37,926 nucleotides of DNA from an uncultured bacterium (GCA_903958395.1 CAJBSZ010000096.1:1-37926); one strand, 5' to 3'. Counted from the stretch's first letter, positions 1 through 7,472 are shown. The notes: generated from the letters alone by a model not told the origin. Numbers and translations: made by a program.

Positions 1-82
1 CCCCCACAACGCCGTCCCTTAAGAAATACAAGCAGAGCTGACTGCGACCACCCACCACTCGCCCCCTCTTTCTCCAGGATGG

Positions 83-131
83 TGTTGCGGCATTTTTGGC
101 TCGGGTACTCCCGAACGAAAATGCCGCAACA
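83..131. repeat. Long two-tier palindrome downstream of the Nudix gene
   Basis: Two perfect 14-base arms, TGTTGCGGCATTTT at 83-96 and its exact reverse complement at 118-131, enclose an inner 5-bp stem (TCGGG at 101-105 with CCCGA at 110-114) and a TACT loop. The structure lies about 80 bases beyond the minus-strand Nudix stop. No T-run follows either arm, so it is not a standard intrinsic terminator. It could be a dispersed palindromic repeat, a protein site or a transcript-stabilising 3' hairpin. The pairing is directly visible; the function is unknown. Confidence 0.7.
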
Positions 132-208
132 TTTTCCTCATCGTCCGCGCCCCTTCCCCCCCCCTCCGCTTCTCCAGCGAAGCGGGTGGTTATCTTCTCT
201 TTTCGGGA

Positions 209-823
209 TTACCCGCGAGCGAGCAGGGCGTCGATCTGGTCGAGGCAGATCTGGGACCAGGTCTCCATCCGGTCGAACATCGCCTTGAGTTCAGGCACGG
301 TCTTGAAGCCGGATTCCGTGATCACGCCTTCCCGCTTGCTGACTTCTGCGGAGGGTGCCCTCAATATGTGAATCACTCCGAGATGAACCCTTCCAACAGG
401 GGTTAAATCGTCATTCAGCAACGCCACAACCTTGTGCGTGTATCCCCGGGGAACGGCGACCTCCTCCTCCAGCTCCCGGATGGCGGCACGCCCGTAGATA
501 TCCGTCTCCAACAAGTCAAGATCCTCGTGATTGATGTGTCCGCCGATCCCCATCGAGGCTTTGGCCACCAACCGCTCCTCGCCCGACTTCTTGCCCCGCA
601 CATAACACCAGATTTTGTCCTGGTGGCAGATCAGGAAATAAGGAATCAGCTGCTTCAGGGTCTCGTCTTGCTCGGCCTTGTGACGCGGAACAAACCGGTA
701 GTTGCGTGGGTTTAATAATTCCGGAAGGTACTTGTTCGTATCCAGGGTCAACCCCTGAAACATCCCGATCCGCTCGACAAGACTCCGATCAACCACCAAC
801 ACTTCCTCAAGGTCTTTATTCAT
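209..823 (-). CDS. Nudix-family hydrolase-like protein
   Basis: A 204-residue protein whose centre resembles a Nudix box: a glycine-rich GIGGH stretch, then GRAAIRELEEEV, which matches the REUxEE helix that binds the metal-pyrophosphate substrate. About 14 residues containing several acidic positions separate the glycine from the helix, more than in the classic G-x5-E-x7-REUxEE pattern, so the box is extended and substrate cannot be named. Such proteins usually hydrolyse nucleoside diphosphates linked to another moiety, in the cytoplasm. The frame stays open upstream to 883, but the ATG at 823 (MNKDLEEV) is preferred because the upstream residues are low-complexity and look like intergenic translation. 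No strong ribosome-binding site precedes either start. It lies just downstream of a response regulator gene on the same strand and may be co-transcribed with it. Confidence 0.72.
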   Translation of the reverse strand: MNKDLEEVLVVDRSLVERIGMFQGLTLDTNKYLPELLNPRNYRFVPRHKAEQDETLKQLIPYFLICHQDKIWCYVRGKKSGEERLVAKASMGIGGHINHEDLDLLETDIYGRAAIRELEEEVAVPRGYTHKVVALLNDDLTPVGRVHLGVIHILRAPSAEVSKREGVITESGFKTVPELKAMFDRMETWSQICLDQIDALLARG

Positions 824-882
824 GGCGGAGGATGCTAGCATAGCACCGCCCGGGTCACAACCCGGAATGGCCCATGGGAACA

Positions 883-1584
883 TTAATAATTCAACCCGGC
901 ACGATCCTCTGGGGCCCCCAATCCATGAAGCACCCCGTAGCGGATGATTTCTGCGGTGGTGCGCAAGCCCGTCTTCTCCAGGATATGGCGGCGATGCGTG
1001 GTGATGGTCTGGTGGCTGAGGGTCAGTTTTCGGGCAATCTCGGAGAGTTTCAGGCCTGCCGAAAGTAACTGCATCACCTCAAATTCACGGGGTGACAGGC
1101 GTTCATCCAAAGGCTTATGCTCATTCCGCTGATAATACAGAACCAGCCTCCCCGCCAGCGGCTCGGCAATATACGGATGCCCGGCACCAACCCGGCGAAT
1201 CGCGGATCGAAATTCATCCAGCGAGGACTCCTTCGAGACCACTCCCGATGCACCCGCGCGAATCCCCCGCAGCAACCAGGCCACATCCGCAGAGCCCGCC
1301 ATCAGAAGAACCGGGAGCCGCGGGCTGTTTTCCTTGATTTGCTTTAACAGCGCAAACCCCTCCAACCCGGGCAACCCGGTATCCAGCAACATCACATCAC
1401 ACTCATCCGGCCCCATTCGGGCAGGCACTTCTGCCCCCGACCCCGCATGCCCGATCGCAATCATATCATGCGTCTCCGCAAGACACGCCTGCACCCCATG
1501 CCGGAAAATCGCCTGACCTTCCGCAATAAAGACTCTGATTGTATCTGAATTTGACTGTTTTTTAGCTGTCATCATTCTCCGCAT
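883..1584 (-). CDS. NarL/FixJ-type response regulator with degenerate receiver pocket
   Basis: A 233-residue protein with an N-terminal receiver domain (about 16-135) and a C-terminal LuxR-type helix-turn-helix (about 165-225, LSPREFEVMQLLSAG, then SEIARKL and THRRHILEKTG). The phosphoacceptor Asp68 (LLDTGLPG) and the conserved Lys118 are present. The usual pair of acidic residues after strand 1 reads Ala-Glu-Gly-Gln, so one of the two Mg-binding aspartates is glutamate (22) and the other is glycine (23). The switch Thr/Ser position is Ala96. Phosphorylation may therefore be weak or absent. The gene is divergent from the kinase gene at 1732. Starts at 1584, 1575 and 1572 are all ATG; a GGAG-containing stretch lies within the first codons and makes 1572 possible. 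Function as a DNA-binding regulator is well supported by family; its target is unknown. Confidence 0.85.
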   Translation of the reverse strand: MRRMMTAKKQSNSDTIRVFIAEGQAIFRHGVQACLAETHDMIAIGHAGSGAEVPARMGPDECDVMLLDTGLPGLEGFALLKQIKENSPRLPVLLMAGSADVAWLLRGIRAGASGVVSKESSLDEFRSAIRRVGAGHPYIAEPLAGRLVLYYQRNEHKPLDERLSPREFEVMQLLSAGLKLSEIARKLTLSHQTITTHRRHILEKTGLRTTAEIIRYGVLHGLGAPEDRAGLNY

Positions 1585-1669
1585 TAGCTGCTATCCCGGT
1601 TACATACACGACATCCAGTGGACTAAAAAGCCGTCGCTTAACCTAGGGGCTTATATACCTTTATTATTA

Positions 1670-1683
1670 GGGACATATGACCC
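1670..1683. promoter_or_regulatory. Palindrome centred on CATATG between divergent signalling genes
   Basis: GGGACATATGACCC is an inverted repeat with one mismatched pair on each side of CATATG. It sits in the intergenic region between the divergent response regulator (883-1584) and kinase (from 1732), in an A/T-rich stretch (TTATATACC, TTTATTATTAG) of the kind that carries promoters. It could be an operator for one of the neighbouring LuxR-type regulators. That role is inferred from position and symmetry only. Confidence 0.3.
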
Positions 1684-1731
1684 TTGTCGGCCTTCTTTTT
1701 TTAGTGTGCAATGTTGGGAGGAAAAACCGCA

Positions 1732-2523
1732 ATGACGCCCTTGGTTCTTGATCGAATACACTTACTATTGGAATGGCTTGTCTGTGGTCTGCTCACCGGG
1801 GCGCTGGTGCTCCGTCGTCGCCGGAACACCACCCGCTCTTCGTCCGGAAAACCGGATATCCCGGAAGAGGCGATCCTGGAACATGCCAAGACACAGGTTG
1901 CCCTGCTCCGGGAAGTGAACCACAGGGTTAAGAATAATTTCAGCTCCCTGATCGGCCTGCTTCAAATGAAACGGGATTATGCCCGCACCCCTGAAGAAGC
2001 GGGGCACCTTAAGGACATGGAGATCCGGCTCGCCGGATTGGCCGCCGTCCACAACATGCTTTCACTGAACGGGTGGCGCCCCATCGGCCTGGGGGAATTA
2101 TGCCGCGTCCTGATTCAAAAAACAACGGGGCTCGCCGGCATTCCGTGCACAATCACAATCCAGGCTGGCCCCCCCGATGTGTTGCTTCCCCATTCACTGA
2201 GCCATCATCTGACCCTCATCATCAATGAACTGATTTCCAATACCATCCGCCATGGCCACACCCTCAACACCTCCCTGGCGATTCGCGTCACCATCGATAC
2301 CCGGGAAAACGAGATCACTCTGCGCTTCGCGGACGATGGCCCGGGCTACCCCATCGACATCCTTCACGCCCAAACCAGCGCCCGGGGCTCAGGACTCCAG
2401 ATCATTCAAGCCCTTGCCACATCCAGCCTTGGCGGGAAATTCACGCTGGAGCATGACCATGGCGCCGTGGCCTGCATCACATTTCCCCGAAAACCACTCA
2501 CCGCTGAAATGTCCGCTTCATGA
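1732..2523 (+). CDS. HisKA_2-family histidine kinase with a single membrane anchor
   Basis: A 263-residue kinase. Residues about 8-28 form one hydrophobic segment, followed by an arginine-rich stretch (LRRRRN) that fits the cytoplasmic side. The dimerisation/phosphoacceptor motif is of the HisKA_2 type: LLREVNHRVKNN, with the phosphorylatable His at residue 64. The ATPase domain follows, with the N-box INELISNTIRHG, the G1 box DDGPG and a GSGL G2 box. There is no PAS, GAF or periplasmic domain, so the signal must come through the membrane segment or a partner. The start at 1732 is chosen because GGGAGG at 1716-1721 lies ten bases before it; an in-frame ATG at 1711 would lie upstream of that ribosome-binding site. 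The stop overlaps the next gene's ATG by four bases, so translation is probably coupled. Confidence 0.88.
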   Translation: MTPLVLDRIHLLLEWLVCGLLTGALVLRRRRNTTRSSSGKPDIPEEAILEHAKTQVALLREVNHRVKNNFSSLIGLLQMKRDYARTPEEAGHLKDMEIRLAGLAAVHNMLSLNGWRPIGLGELCRVLIQKTTGLAGIPCTITIQAGPPDVLLPHSLSHHLTLIINELISNTIRHGHTLNTSLAIRVTIDTRENEITLRFADDGPGYPIDILHAQTSARGSGLQIIQALATSSLGGKFTLEHDHGAVACITFPRKPLTAEMSAS

Positions 2524-3557
2524 AGTTCCGGCACCCCACCACCACACGACTCCTCATTGCGGAGGATGATCCGCTCATCCTGCGCTCTCTTGTGACCGCA
2601 GCAAGGGAGCGGGGGTTCCTGATTGCCGGCGAGGCGACCTCCGGACCTGAGGCGGTGGCTCAAACTCTTGCGCTTCGCCCGGACGCCATTCTGATGGATA
2701 TCGGAATGCCGGGATTCTGCGGCCTTGAGGCGGCGCGGCAAATCCAACTCTGCCAACCAACGCCCATTGTCATTGTCACCGGCTACGACTCCCCTGATCT
2801 GTCGGGCTCCGTGGCGGAGACGGGCGCGGGCGCCTATCTCCTTAAGCCCGCGGACCCCGTTGAACTGGAATACGCCGTGGTCATCGCCATGGCCCGTCAC
2901 GCCGATCTGCTTGAACTGAAACGCCTGGTTCAGCAAAAAGAGCTGCTCGTCCGCGAAGTGTACCACCGGATCGCGAATCAGTTGGGGGCTTCCGCCAGCC
3001 TTCTCTACCTTCAGGCACAACGGGAATCGCATCCCGAAGCCAGGTCGGCTCTGTTTGAAAGTGAACAGAGGATGCGCGCCATGGCCAAAGTGAATACGCT
3101 GCTTCAGAACAACCCGAATACCGCCCGAATACCCCTGGCGCCGCACCTGTCCGCCATCGCCTCCAGCCTGATCCGTGAACTCAGGCCGGATCTCCTGTAT
3201 CAGGAATCCCAGCCCGCAGAGCCCCTGATGGTATCCTCGTCCAGCGCCATGACCTGCGGACTGCTGGTGCATGAACTGGTCATGAACAGCATCCTCCATG
3301 CCTTTCCAGAGGGGCGAACGGGAACCATCACCCTCTCCCTCACCGGCCTTGATGCAGACCGGATCCGTTGTGTTGTGGAGGATAACGGCAAGGGCATGCC
3401 CCGGGAACGCGACTCCGGAAAGAATTTTTCCCTGGGCCTGATGATTGTTTCGGCACTCTGTGCCGACTTGGGGGGCCTCCTTCTTTATCCTCGCTCCTCA
3501 CGCGGCACAACCACGGTAATCGAGTTTCCCATAACCCATCATAAGGAATCCCCATGA
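2520..3557 (+). CDS. Receiver-HisKA_2 histidine kinase (response regulator/kinase fusion)
   Basis: A 345-residue protein with a receiver first (about 8-125) and a kinase second. The receiver is canonical: Glu15-Asp16-Asp17, phosphoacceptor Asp60 (LMDIGMPG), a switch Thr in VIVTGYD and Lys in YLLKPAD. The kinase part begins with a HisKA_2-like helix, REVYHRIANQL, with His149, then an ATPase domain (VHELVMNSILHA and VEDNGKGMP). The order receiver-then-kinase means that phosphorylation of the receiver could control kinase activity, rather than the receiver acting as an output module as in ordinary hybrid kinases. No membrane segment is seen, so the protein should be cytoplasmic. The gene overlaps the kinase before it and the regulator after it by four bases each, which suggests a phosphorelay: kinase, this fusion, then the NarL-type regulator. 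That order of transfer is inference. Confidence 0.88.
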   Translation: MKFRHPTTTRLLIAEDDPLILRSLVTAARERGFLIAGEATSGPEAVAQTLALRPDAILMDIGMPGFCGLEAARQIQLCQPTPIVIVTGYDSPDLSGSVAETGAGAYLLKPADPVELEYAVVIAMARHADLLELKRLVQQKELLVREVYHRIANQLGASASLLYLQAQRESHPEARSALFESEQRMRAMAKVNTLLQNNPNTARIPLAPHLSAIASSLIRELRPDLLYQESQPAEPLMVSSSSAMTCGLLVHELVMNSILHAFPEGRTGTITLSLTGLDADRIRCVVEDNGKGMPRERDSGKNFSLGLMIVSALCADLGGLLLYPRSSRGTTTVIEFPITHHKESP

Positions 3558-4234
3558 AGCAACGTCCCTCCGCTCCCCGCCTTCAAAAACCCATCCGCGT
3601 CGGATTCATCGATGACCACACCCTGTTCCGGGAATCGGTAAAGCGTATCCTGAATGGCGAGCCGGACATTGTTGTCGTGGGCGATTCGGCAGGGCGGGTG
3701 GACGGGCTTGCCATGATACTTCGCGAAAAACCCGATATCCTCCTTCAGGACATCGGCCTGGGCGCCGCCGACGGCCTGGCCATGTTGTCGGAAATCAAAA
3801 CGCTTGCCCCGCGCATGAAGTGCCTGATCCTGACCGGCATGTCGGAAAACCACCATATTCTGCGCGCCATCCGAAGCAGGGCCGACGGGTATCTTTTCAA
3901 AGATTGCTCCATGCCCGCGCTCATCGAGGCCATCCGGAAACTGGCGCGAGGCCAGACAATGTGGGATCCGGCCCTGATCGCCAGGCTGATGGAAACCAAC
4001 TCGAAACTCAGCAAAGAACTGGATGTGGAAGGAATCAAAAGCCTGACCGCTTCGGAATCAAAAATAGCCCATCTCATCGCTGAAGGCCTCACCAACCGGG
4101 AAATCGGGAAGCGCCTTCACCTGGCGGAGAAAACCATCCGGAACCGGATCAGTCTCATTATGGACAAACTCCAAGTCACCCGCCGGGCCAAAATCGCCAC
4201 CCTTTATACACGAAACCTGGATCGGTCAGAATGA
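3554..4234 (+). CDS. NarL/FixJ-type response regulator
   Basis: A 226-residue transcription regulator. The receiver domain (about 14-135) has an intact pocket: Asp-Asp in GFIDDHTLFR, phosphoacceptor Asp66 (LLQDIGLG), switch Thr in LILTGMS and Lys in YLFKDCS. The C-terminal LuxR-type helix-turn-helix is visible as LTASESKIAHLIAEG, NREIGKRLHLAEKTIRNRI. The ATG overlaps the stop of the receiver-kinase gene (ATGA), so the product is almost certainly the cognate output of the two kinases upstream. In contrast to the divergent regulator at 883-1584, nothing in its pocket is degenerate. The next gene, efp, has its own promoter 20 bases after this stop; no terminator hairpin was seen in between. Confidence 0.9.
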   Translation: MKQRPSAPRLQKPIRVGFIDDHTLFRESVKRILNGEPDIVVVGDSAGRVDGLAMILREKPDILLQDIGLGAADGLAMLSEIKTLAPRMKCLILTGMSENHHILRAIRSRADGYLFKDCSMPALIEAIRKLARGQTMWDPALIARLMETNSKLSKELDVEGIKSLTASESKIAHLIAEGLTNREIGKRLHLAEKTIRNRISLIMDKLQVTRRAKIATLYTRNLDRSE

Positions 4235-4253
4235 CGAAATTCCTCTTTCCTGT

Positions 4254-4282
4254 TTGACATGCTTGAAAGGGATGCCTATTTT
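4254..4282 (+). promoter_or_regulatory. Sigma-70-type promoter of efp-epmA
   Basis: A perfect -35 hexamer TTGACA (4254-4259) is followed by a 17-base spacer and a -10 hexamer TATTTT (4277-4282, four of six consensus bases). Initiation would be expected near 4289, leaving a leader of about 40 bases before the efp ATG at 4329, with an AAGGGA ribosome-binding site in it. Confidence 0.65.
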
Positions 4283-4328
4283 ATGCGGCTATTCTGAAAA
4301 AAGCAGTGGAATGAAGGGATTGGTTTTT

Positions 4329-4901
4329 ATGGCGGCAGATTATACAGCATCCGATTTTCGCAAGGGCCTTCGAGTTGAGGTTGATGGCGTTCCCTATGTG
4401 ATTACCGAGTTCAATTTCGTGAAGCCCGGCAAGGGCGCAGCCATCTATACCTGCCGACTGAAGAGCCTGATCGACGGCAACACCTATGTCCGCAACTTCC
4501 GGTCCAATGACACCCTGAAAAAACCGGATCTGGAAGAACGCACCATGCGCTTCTCCCATAAGGAATCCGACCACTTTATTTTCATGGACGAAAACTTTGA
4601 ACAGTTCACCCTTCTCGACAAAGTCCTGGGCGACAACCAGTACTTCCTGTTCGAGGACTGCGAAGTCCGCGTGCTGTACCATAACGGCCAGGCTGTGGAT
4701 ATCACCCTACCGACGTTCATCGAGAAGGTCATCCTCGAAACCGAGCCCGGCGCCCGCGGCAATACCGCAACCAACACTCTCAAGCCTGCCAAGATCAACG
4801 GCGATTTCGAAATCATGGTGCCCTTGTTTATCAACCAGGGCGATACGATCAAGATCGACACCCGGACCGGCGAATATGCCGACCGCGTCTTGAAGAAATA
4901 A
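4329..4901 (+). CDS. efp: Elongation factor P
   Basis: A 190-residue protein, the usual EF-P length. It enters the ribosomal E site and relieves stalling at consecutive prolines. The N-terminal KOW-like domain begins ASDFRKGLRVEVDG, and the modified loop reads NFVKPGKGAAIY, with the lysine in PGKG corresponding to the residue that is beta-lysylated in Escherichia coli. The C-terminal OB domains end in the family signature around GDFEIMVPLFINQGDTIKIDTRTGEY. The frame is open from 4254, but the ATG at 4329 (MAADYTASDF) aligns with family N-termini and follows AAGGGA at suitable spacing. The stop codon shares a base with the epmA start (TAATG), so the modification enzyme is coupled to its substrate. 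Confidence 0.96.
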   Translation: MAADYTASDFRKGLRVEVDGVPYVITEFNFVKPGKGAAIYTCRLKSLIDGNTYVRNFRSNDTLKKPDLEERTMRFSHKESDHFIFMDENFEQFTLLDKVLGDNQYFLFEDCEVRVLYHNGQAVDITLPTFIEKVILETEPGARGNTATNTLKPAKINGDFEIMVPLFINQGDTIKIDTRTGEYADRVLKK

Positions 4902-5788
4902 TGCGTTCGCCGCATCTTGAAAGAGCCCGACTGCAGGGCTTGCAGCCAGCGCTCCAGTTGCGCACCCAGGTTTTGACGGCGATCCGGAGTTGGTTTTCAC
5001 ACGAGGGCTTCACGGAAGTTGAAACCCCGGTGCGGCTCCCGACCCCGGCGCTGGAACTTCACATTGACGCCGAACCCTCGGGCAACGCTTTTCTCCGCAC
5101 CTCGCCGGAACTGCACATGAAACGGCTTCTGGCGGCCGGATATGACCGGATTTTCCAGATCGGCCCCTGCTTTCGGAAAGGCGAGCGGGGTGCTCTGCAT
5201 AACCCCGAATACACCATGCTGGAATGGTACCGGCTGGGTACAGACTATCTGGATATCATGGCCGACACGGAATCCCTGCTCCGTCAGTTTGAACCCTTCA
5301 ACCTGAAATCTGAAATTCCGCGTCTCACCGTGGAGGACCTCTTTCTGCAACATGCCGGATGGAATCCTGTGGAGGCGTATGATGCGGAACGGTTTGAGCA
5401 CGACCTGGTGTCCAAAGTGGAACCGGCACTGCCCCGCGACACGCCGGTATTTGTGATGGACTACCCCGTTTCCGCAGCCGCCCTGTCGCGTCGAAAGCCC
5501 GGCCGCGAGATCGTCGCTGAACGGTTTGAGCTCTACTTCAACGGGGTCGAGATCGCCAACGCCTTCAGTGAATTGACCGACCCGGTGGAGCAGCGCCAGC
5601 GATTTGAACTGTGGGCGCAACAGAGACAGGCCTCAGGCGCCCCCGTTTATCCCCTGGATGAGGACTTCCTGGCTGCCCTTGAGTTGGGTATGCCGCCCGC
5701 TAGCGGCATCGCCCTGGGCCTCGACCGCCTGGTCATGGTTTTGGCCGGAGCCAAATCGCTCGATGAGGTCATGGCATTCCGGGAATAA
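4901..5788 (+). CDS. epmA: EF-P--(R)-beta-lysine ligase, EpmA (GenX/PoxA)
   Basis: A 295-residue class II lysyl-tRNA-synthetase paralogue lacking the N-terminal anticodon-binding domain, as expected for EpmA, although shorter than the roughly 325-residue E. coli enzyme. Class II motifs are clear: motif 1 around GFTEVETPVRLPTPALE, motif 2 RIFQIGPCFRKGE then HNPEYTMLEWYR, and motif 3 ASGIALGLDRLVM. GVEIANAFSELTD is typical of the lysyl group. The enzyme activates (R)-beta-lysine and attaches it to the conserved lysine of EF-P. Its ATG overlaps the efp stop, and this adjacency strongly supports the assignment. The aminomutase EpmB that makes the preferred substrate is not in the window. The stop lies four bases from the convergent obgE stop. 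Confidence 0.94.
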   Translation: MRSPHLERARLQGLQPALQLRTQVLTAIRSWFSHEGFTEVETPVRLPTPALELHIDAEPSGNAFLRTSPELHMKRLLAAGYDRIFQIGPCFRKGERGALHNPEYTMLEWYRLGTDYLDIMADTESLLRQFEPFNLKSEIPRLTVEDLFLQHAGWNPVEAYDAERFEHDLVSKVEPALPRDTPVFVMDYPVSAAALSRRKPGREIVAERFELYFNGVEIANAFSELTDPVEQRQRFELWAQQRQASGAPVYPLDEDFLAALELGMPPASGIALGLDRLVMVLAGAKSLDEVMAFRE

Positions 5789-5792
5789 CCTC

Positions 5793-6806
5793 TCACGCCT
5801 CGTGTCGGACGATCTGAAGAAGGCGGGTCTTGAGAAGATCGAGGCCCGCGCCGGTCTCGGTGGACACGGGAAGCGGCTTGGTTTTGGTCTCCTTGCGGAA
5901 GCGAGCCAGATTATCCTTCGCTTCAGGCAAATCCATCTTGTTTGCCACTACCAGCGTGGATCGCTGAAGCAGGTCTTCGCGATAAAATTTCAGTTCATTC
6001 TGGAGAACCCGGTAATCCTCAACCGGATCGCGTCCCTCCGTCCCGTTCATATCAATCACGATGGCCAGGCAGGAAGACCGTTCAATGTGACGGAGAAACC
6101 GGTCGCCCAATCCAACTCCCTTGTGGGCATCCTTCACCAGTCCCGGAATATCCGCCACCGTGTAGCTGACGGCCTCAAAATCCTCACCCACCTTGACTGT
6201 CCCGATGATCGGATTCAGGGTGGTGAACGCATAAGGAGCGATCTTAGGATGGGCATTGCTGATCTTGCTCAACAGGGAGGACTTACCGGCGTTGGGAAAC
6301 CCTACCAGGCCAACGTCCGCCAGAAGTTTCAAATCGAGCCGGATATTTTTTTCCTCGCCCAGTTCTCCATCGGTGTGTTCGTACGGGGTCTGATGCGTCG
6401 AGGTCTGCCAGTGAGGATTCCCCAGTCCGCCCCGTCCCCCCCGCGCGATCCGCACTTCCGTCCCGGGATCGATGAGATCACTCAACAACTGATCATTGGA
6501 TAAATCACGAATCTCGGTGCCGCAGGGAACCGGGATGACCAGGTCTTGCCCATTCTTGCCATGCATCCGCTTCCCCATGCCGTGCTGGCCCTTTTCTGCC
6601 CGTTGCAGGGGATTGAAAAACAGGGAAATCAGGCTGTCGGTATTCAGGTCCGCCCTCAGGATGACGCTACCGCCATGGCCGCCGTCGCCACCGTCGGGAC
6701 CACCCTTAGGAACATATTTTTCCCGCCGGAAGCACAGGCATCCATTGCCGCCATTACCGCCTGCGGCATGAATCACCACAGAATCAACAAATTTCCGGGT
6801 CTTCAT
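5793..6806 (-). CDS. obgE: Obg/CgtA family ribosome-associated GTPase
   Basis: A 337-residue protein. The first 155 or so residues form the glycine-rich Obg fold (AAGGNGGNGCLCFRREKYVPKGGPDGGDGGHGG). The G domain follows, with G1 GFPNAGKSS, a G2 TT in AFTTLNP, G3 DIPGLV, G4 NKMD and a plausible G5 STETGAG. Obg acts in late assembly of the large ribosomal subunit and in stress control. The sequence ends with the G domain, so the variable C-terminal extension seen in E. coli and Bacillus is absent. It is the last gene of the conserved rplU-rpmA-obgE order. An AAGGA ribosome-binding site stands seven to eight bases before the ATG. A hairpin lies between rpmA and this gene and may reduce read-through. 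Confidence 0.96.
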   Translation of the reverse strand: MKTRKFVDSVVIHAAGGNGGNGCLCFRREKYVPKGGPDGGDGGHGGSVILRADLNTDSLISLFFNPLQRAEKGQHGMGKRMHGKNGQDLVIPVPCGTEIRDLSNDQLLSDLIDPGTEVRIARGGRGGLGNPHWQTSTHQTPYEHTDGELGEEKNIRLDLKLLADVGLVGFPNAGKSSLLSKISNAHPKIAPYAFTTLNPIIGTVKVGEDFEAVSYTVADIPGLVKDAHKGVGLGDRFLRHIERSSCLAIVIDMNGTEGRDPVEDYRVLQNELKFYREDLLQRSTLVVANKMDLPEAKDNLARFRKETKTKPLPVSTETGAGLDLLKTRLLQIVRHEA

Positions 6807-6835
6807 GGACTTTCCTTTTTCCCCTCTAAAGACAA

Positions 6836-6861
6836 AGGCCGCGCCCAGGGGGCCGCGGCCT
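6836..6861 (-). terminator. Hairpin between rpmA and obgE, possible weak terminator
   Basis: An 8-bp perfect GC-rich stem (AGGCCGCG at 6836-6843 and CGCGGCCT at 6854-6861, ten-base loop) is followed on the minus strand by a broken T-rich stretch, TTTGTCTTT. This arrangement could attenuate transcription and lower GTPase expression relative to ribosomal protein L27. The stem is certain; the efficiency is inferred to be modest because the T-tract is interrupted. Confidence 0.5.
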
Positions 6862-6891
6862 GTACGAATCGAAAAATAAAAAGACCCACGC

Positions 6892-7143
6892 TTACGCCGT
6901 GGCCTCTTCCGCCACCACCATCACGCGGCGTCCTTCTTTTTCGAACTTCACCTTGCCCGCCACCAGCGAAAACACGGTATTGTCGTTGCCCAACTTGGTG
7001 TTGCGCCCCGCCTTAACCTTGGTTCCGCGCTGCCGGACAATGATACTGCCAGCCTTCACGATCTCGCCGTCGTAATTCTTGACGCCCAAACGCTGGCCGG
7101 GACTGTTCCGCCCGTTAACTCTACTGCCGCCTGCTTTCGACAT
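6892..7143 (-). CDS. rpmA: 50S ribosomal protein L27
   Basis: An 83-residue basic protein with the L27 signature near the N-terminus: [18 protein letters not shown], followed by [16 protein letters not shown] and the conserved [23 protein letters not shown]27 reaches the peptidyl transferase centre of the large subunit. The N-terminus starts MSKAGGS with no cleavable extension of the Firmicutes type. It follows rplU by 14 bases and precedes obgE, the standard order. A TAGGAG-like ribosome-binding site is visible just upstream of the ATG. Confidence 0.97.
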   Translation of the reverse strand: MSKAGGSRVNGRNSPGQRLGVKNYDGEIVKAGSIIVRQRGTKVKAGRNTKLGNDNTVFSLVAGKVKFEKEGRRVMVVAEEATA

Positions 7144-7157
7144 ATCTAAACTCCTAT

Positions 7158-7472
7158 TCAGCCAATACTGGTCACGCGCAATACGGTCAACGGCTGGCGG
7201 TGACCCACTTTACGGCTATATCCCTTACGGCGTTTCTTCTTGTACGCCACCACCTTGGGGCCCTTGGTCCGTTCCACAATCTCGGCAACGACCTTGGCGC
7301 CTTTCACAAAAGGGGTTCCGACCTTGAGGTCTGTCCCATTTGAAAGCGCCAGCACCGACTCCAACGTCACGGCACCGCCCGCTTCCCCTTCGAGAAGTTC
7401 AACTTTAAGGGTGTCACCGGCCTGTACCCGGTACTGCTTACCACCCGTTCCAATAACTGCATAGGCTTCCAT
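7158..7472 (-). CDS. rplU: 50S ribosomal protein L21
   Basis: A 104-residue protein with the L21 pattern: [17 protein letters not shown] at the N-terminus, then VELLEG and the C-terminal signature [27 protein letters not shown], which binds 23S rRNA. It heads the rplU-rpmA-obgE operon and is preceded by a good promoter (7536-7565) with a leader of about 55 bases that contains AAGGATG ahead of the start. It is divergent from the nucleotide-sugar gene cluster. Confidence 0.97.
   Translation of the reverse strand: MEAYAVIGTGGKQYRVQAGDTLKVELLEGEAGGAVTLESVLALSNGTDLKVGTPFVKGAKVVAEIVERTKGPKVVAYKKKRRKGYSRKVGHRQPLTVLRVTSIG

Noticed and set aside
166-185. Hairpin CCGCTTC/GAAGCGG downstream of the Nudix stop
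   Set aside because: On the minus strand it is followed by a G-run, not a T-run, so it is not called a terminator.
2406-3299. Open frame of 297 codons on the minus strand
   Set aside because: It is antisense to the two HisKA_2 kinase genes and shows no recognisable domain.
5604-6503. Open frame of 299 codons on the plus strand
   Set aside because: It lies opposite obgE and over the end of epmA, both of which have full family motifs; the translation shows no domain and is a GC-driven shadow.
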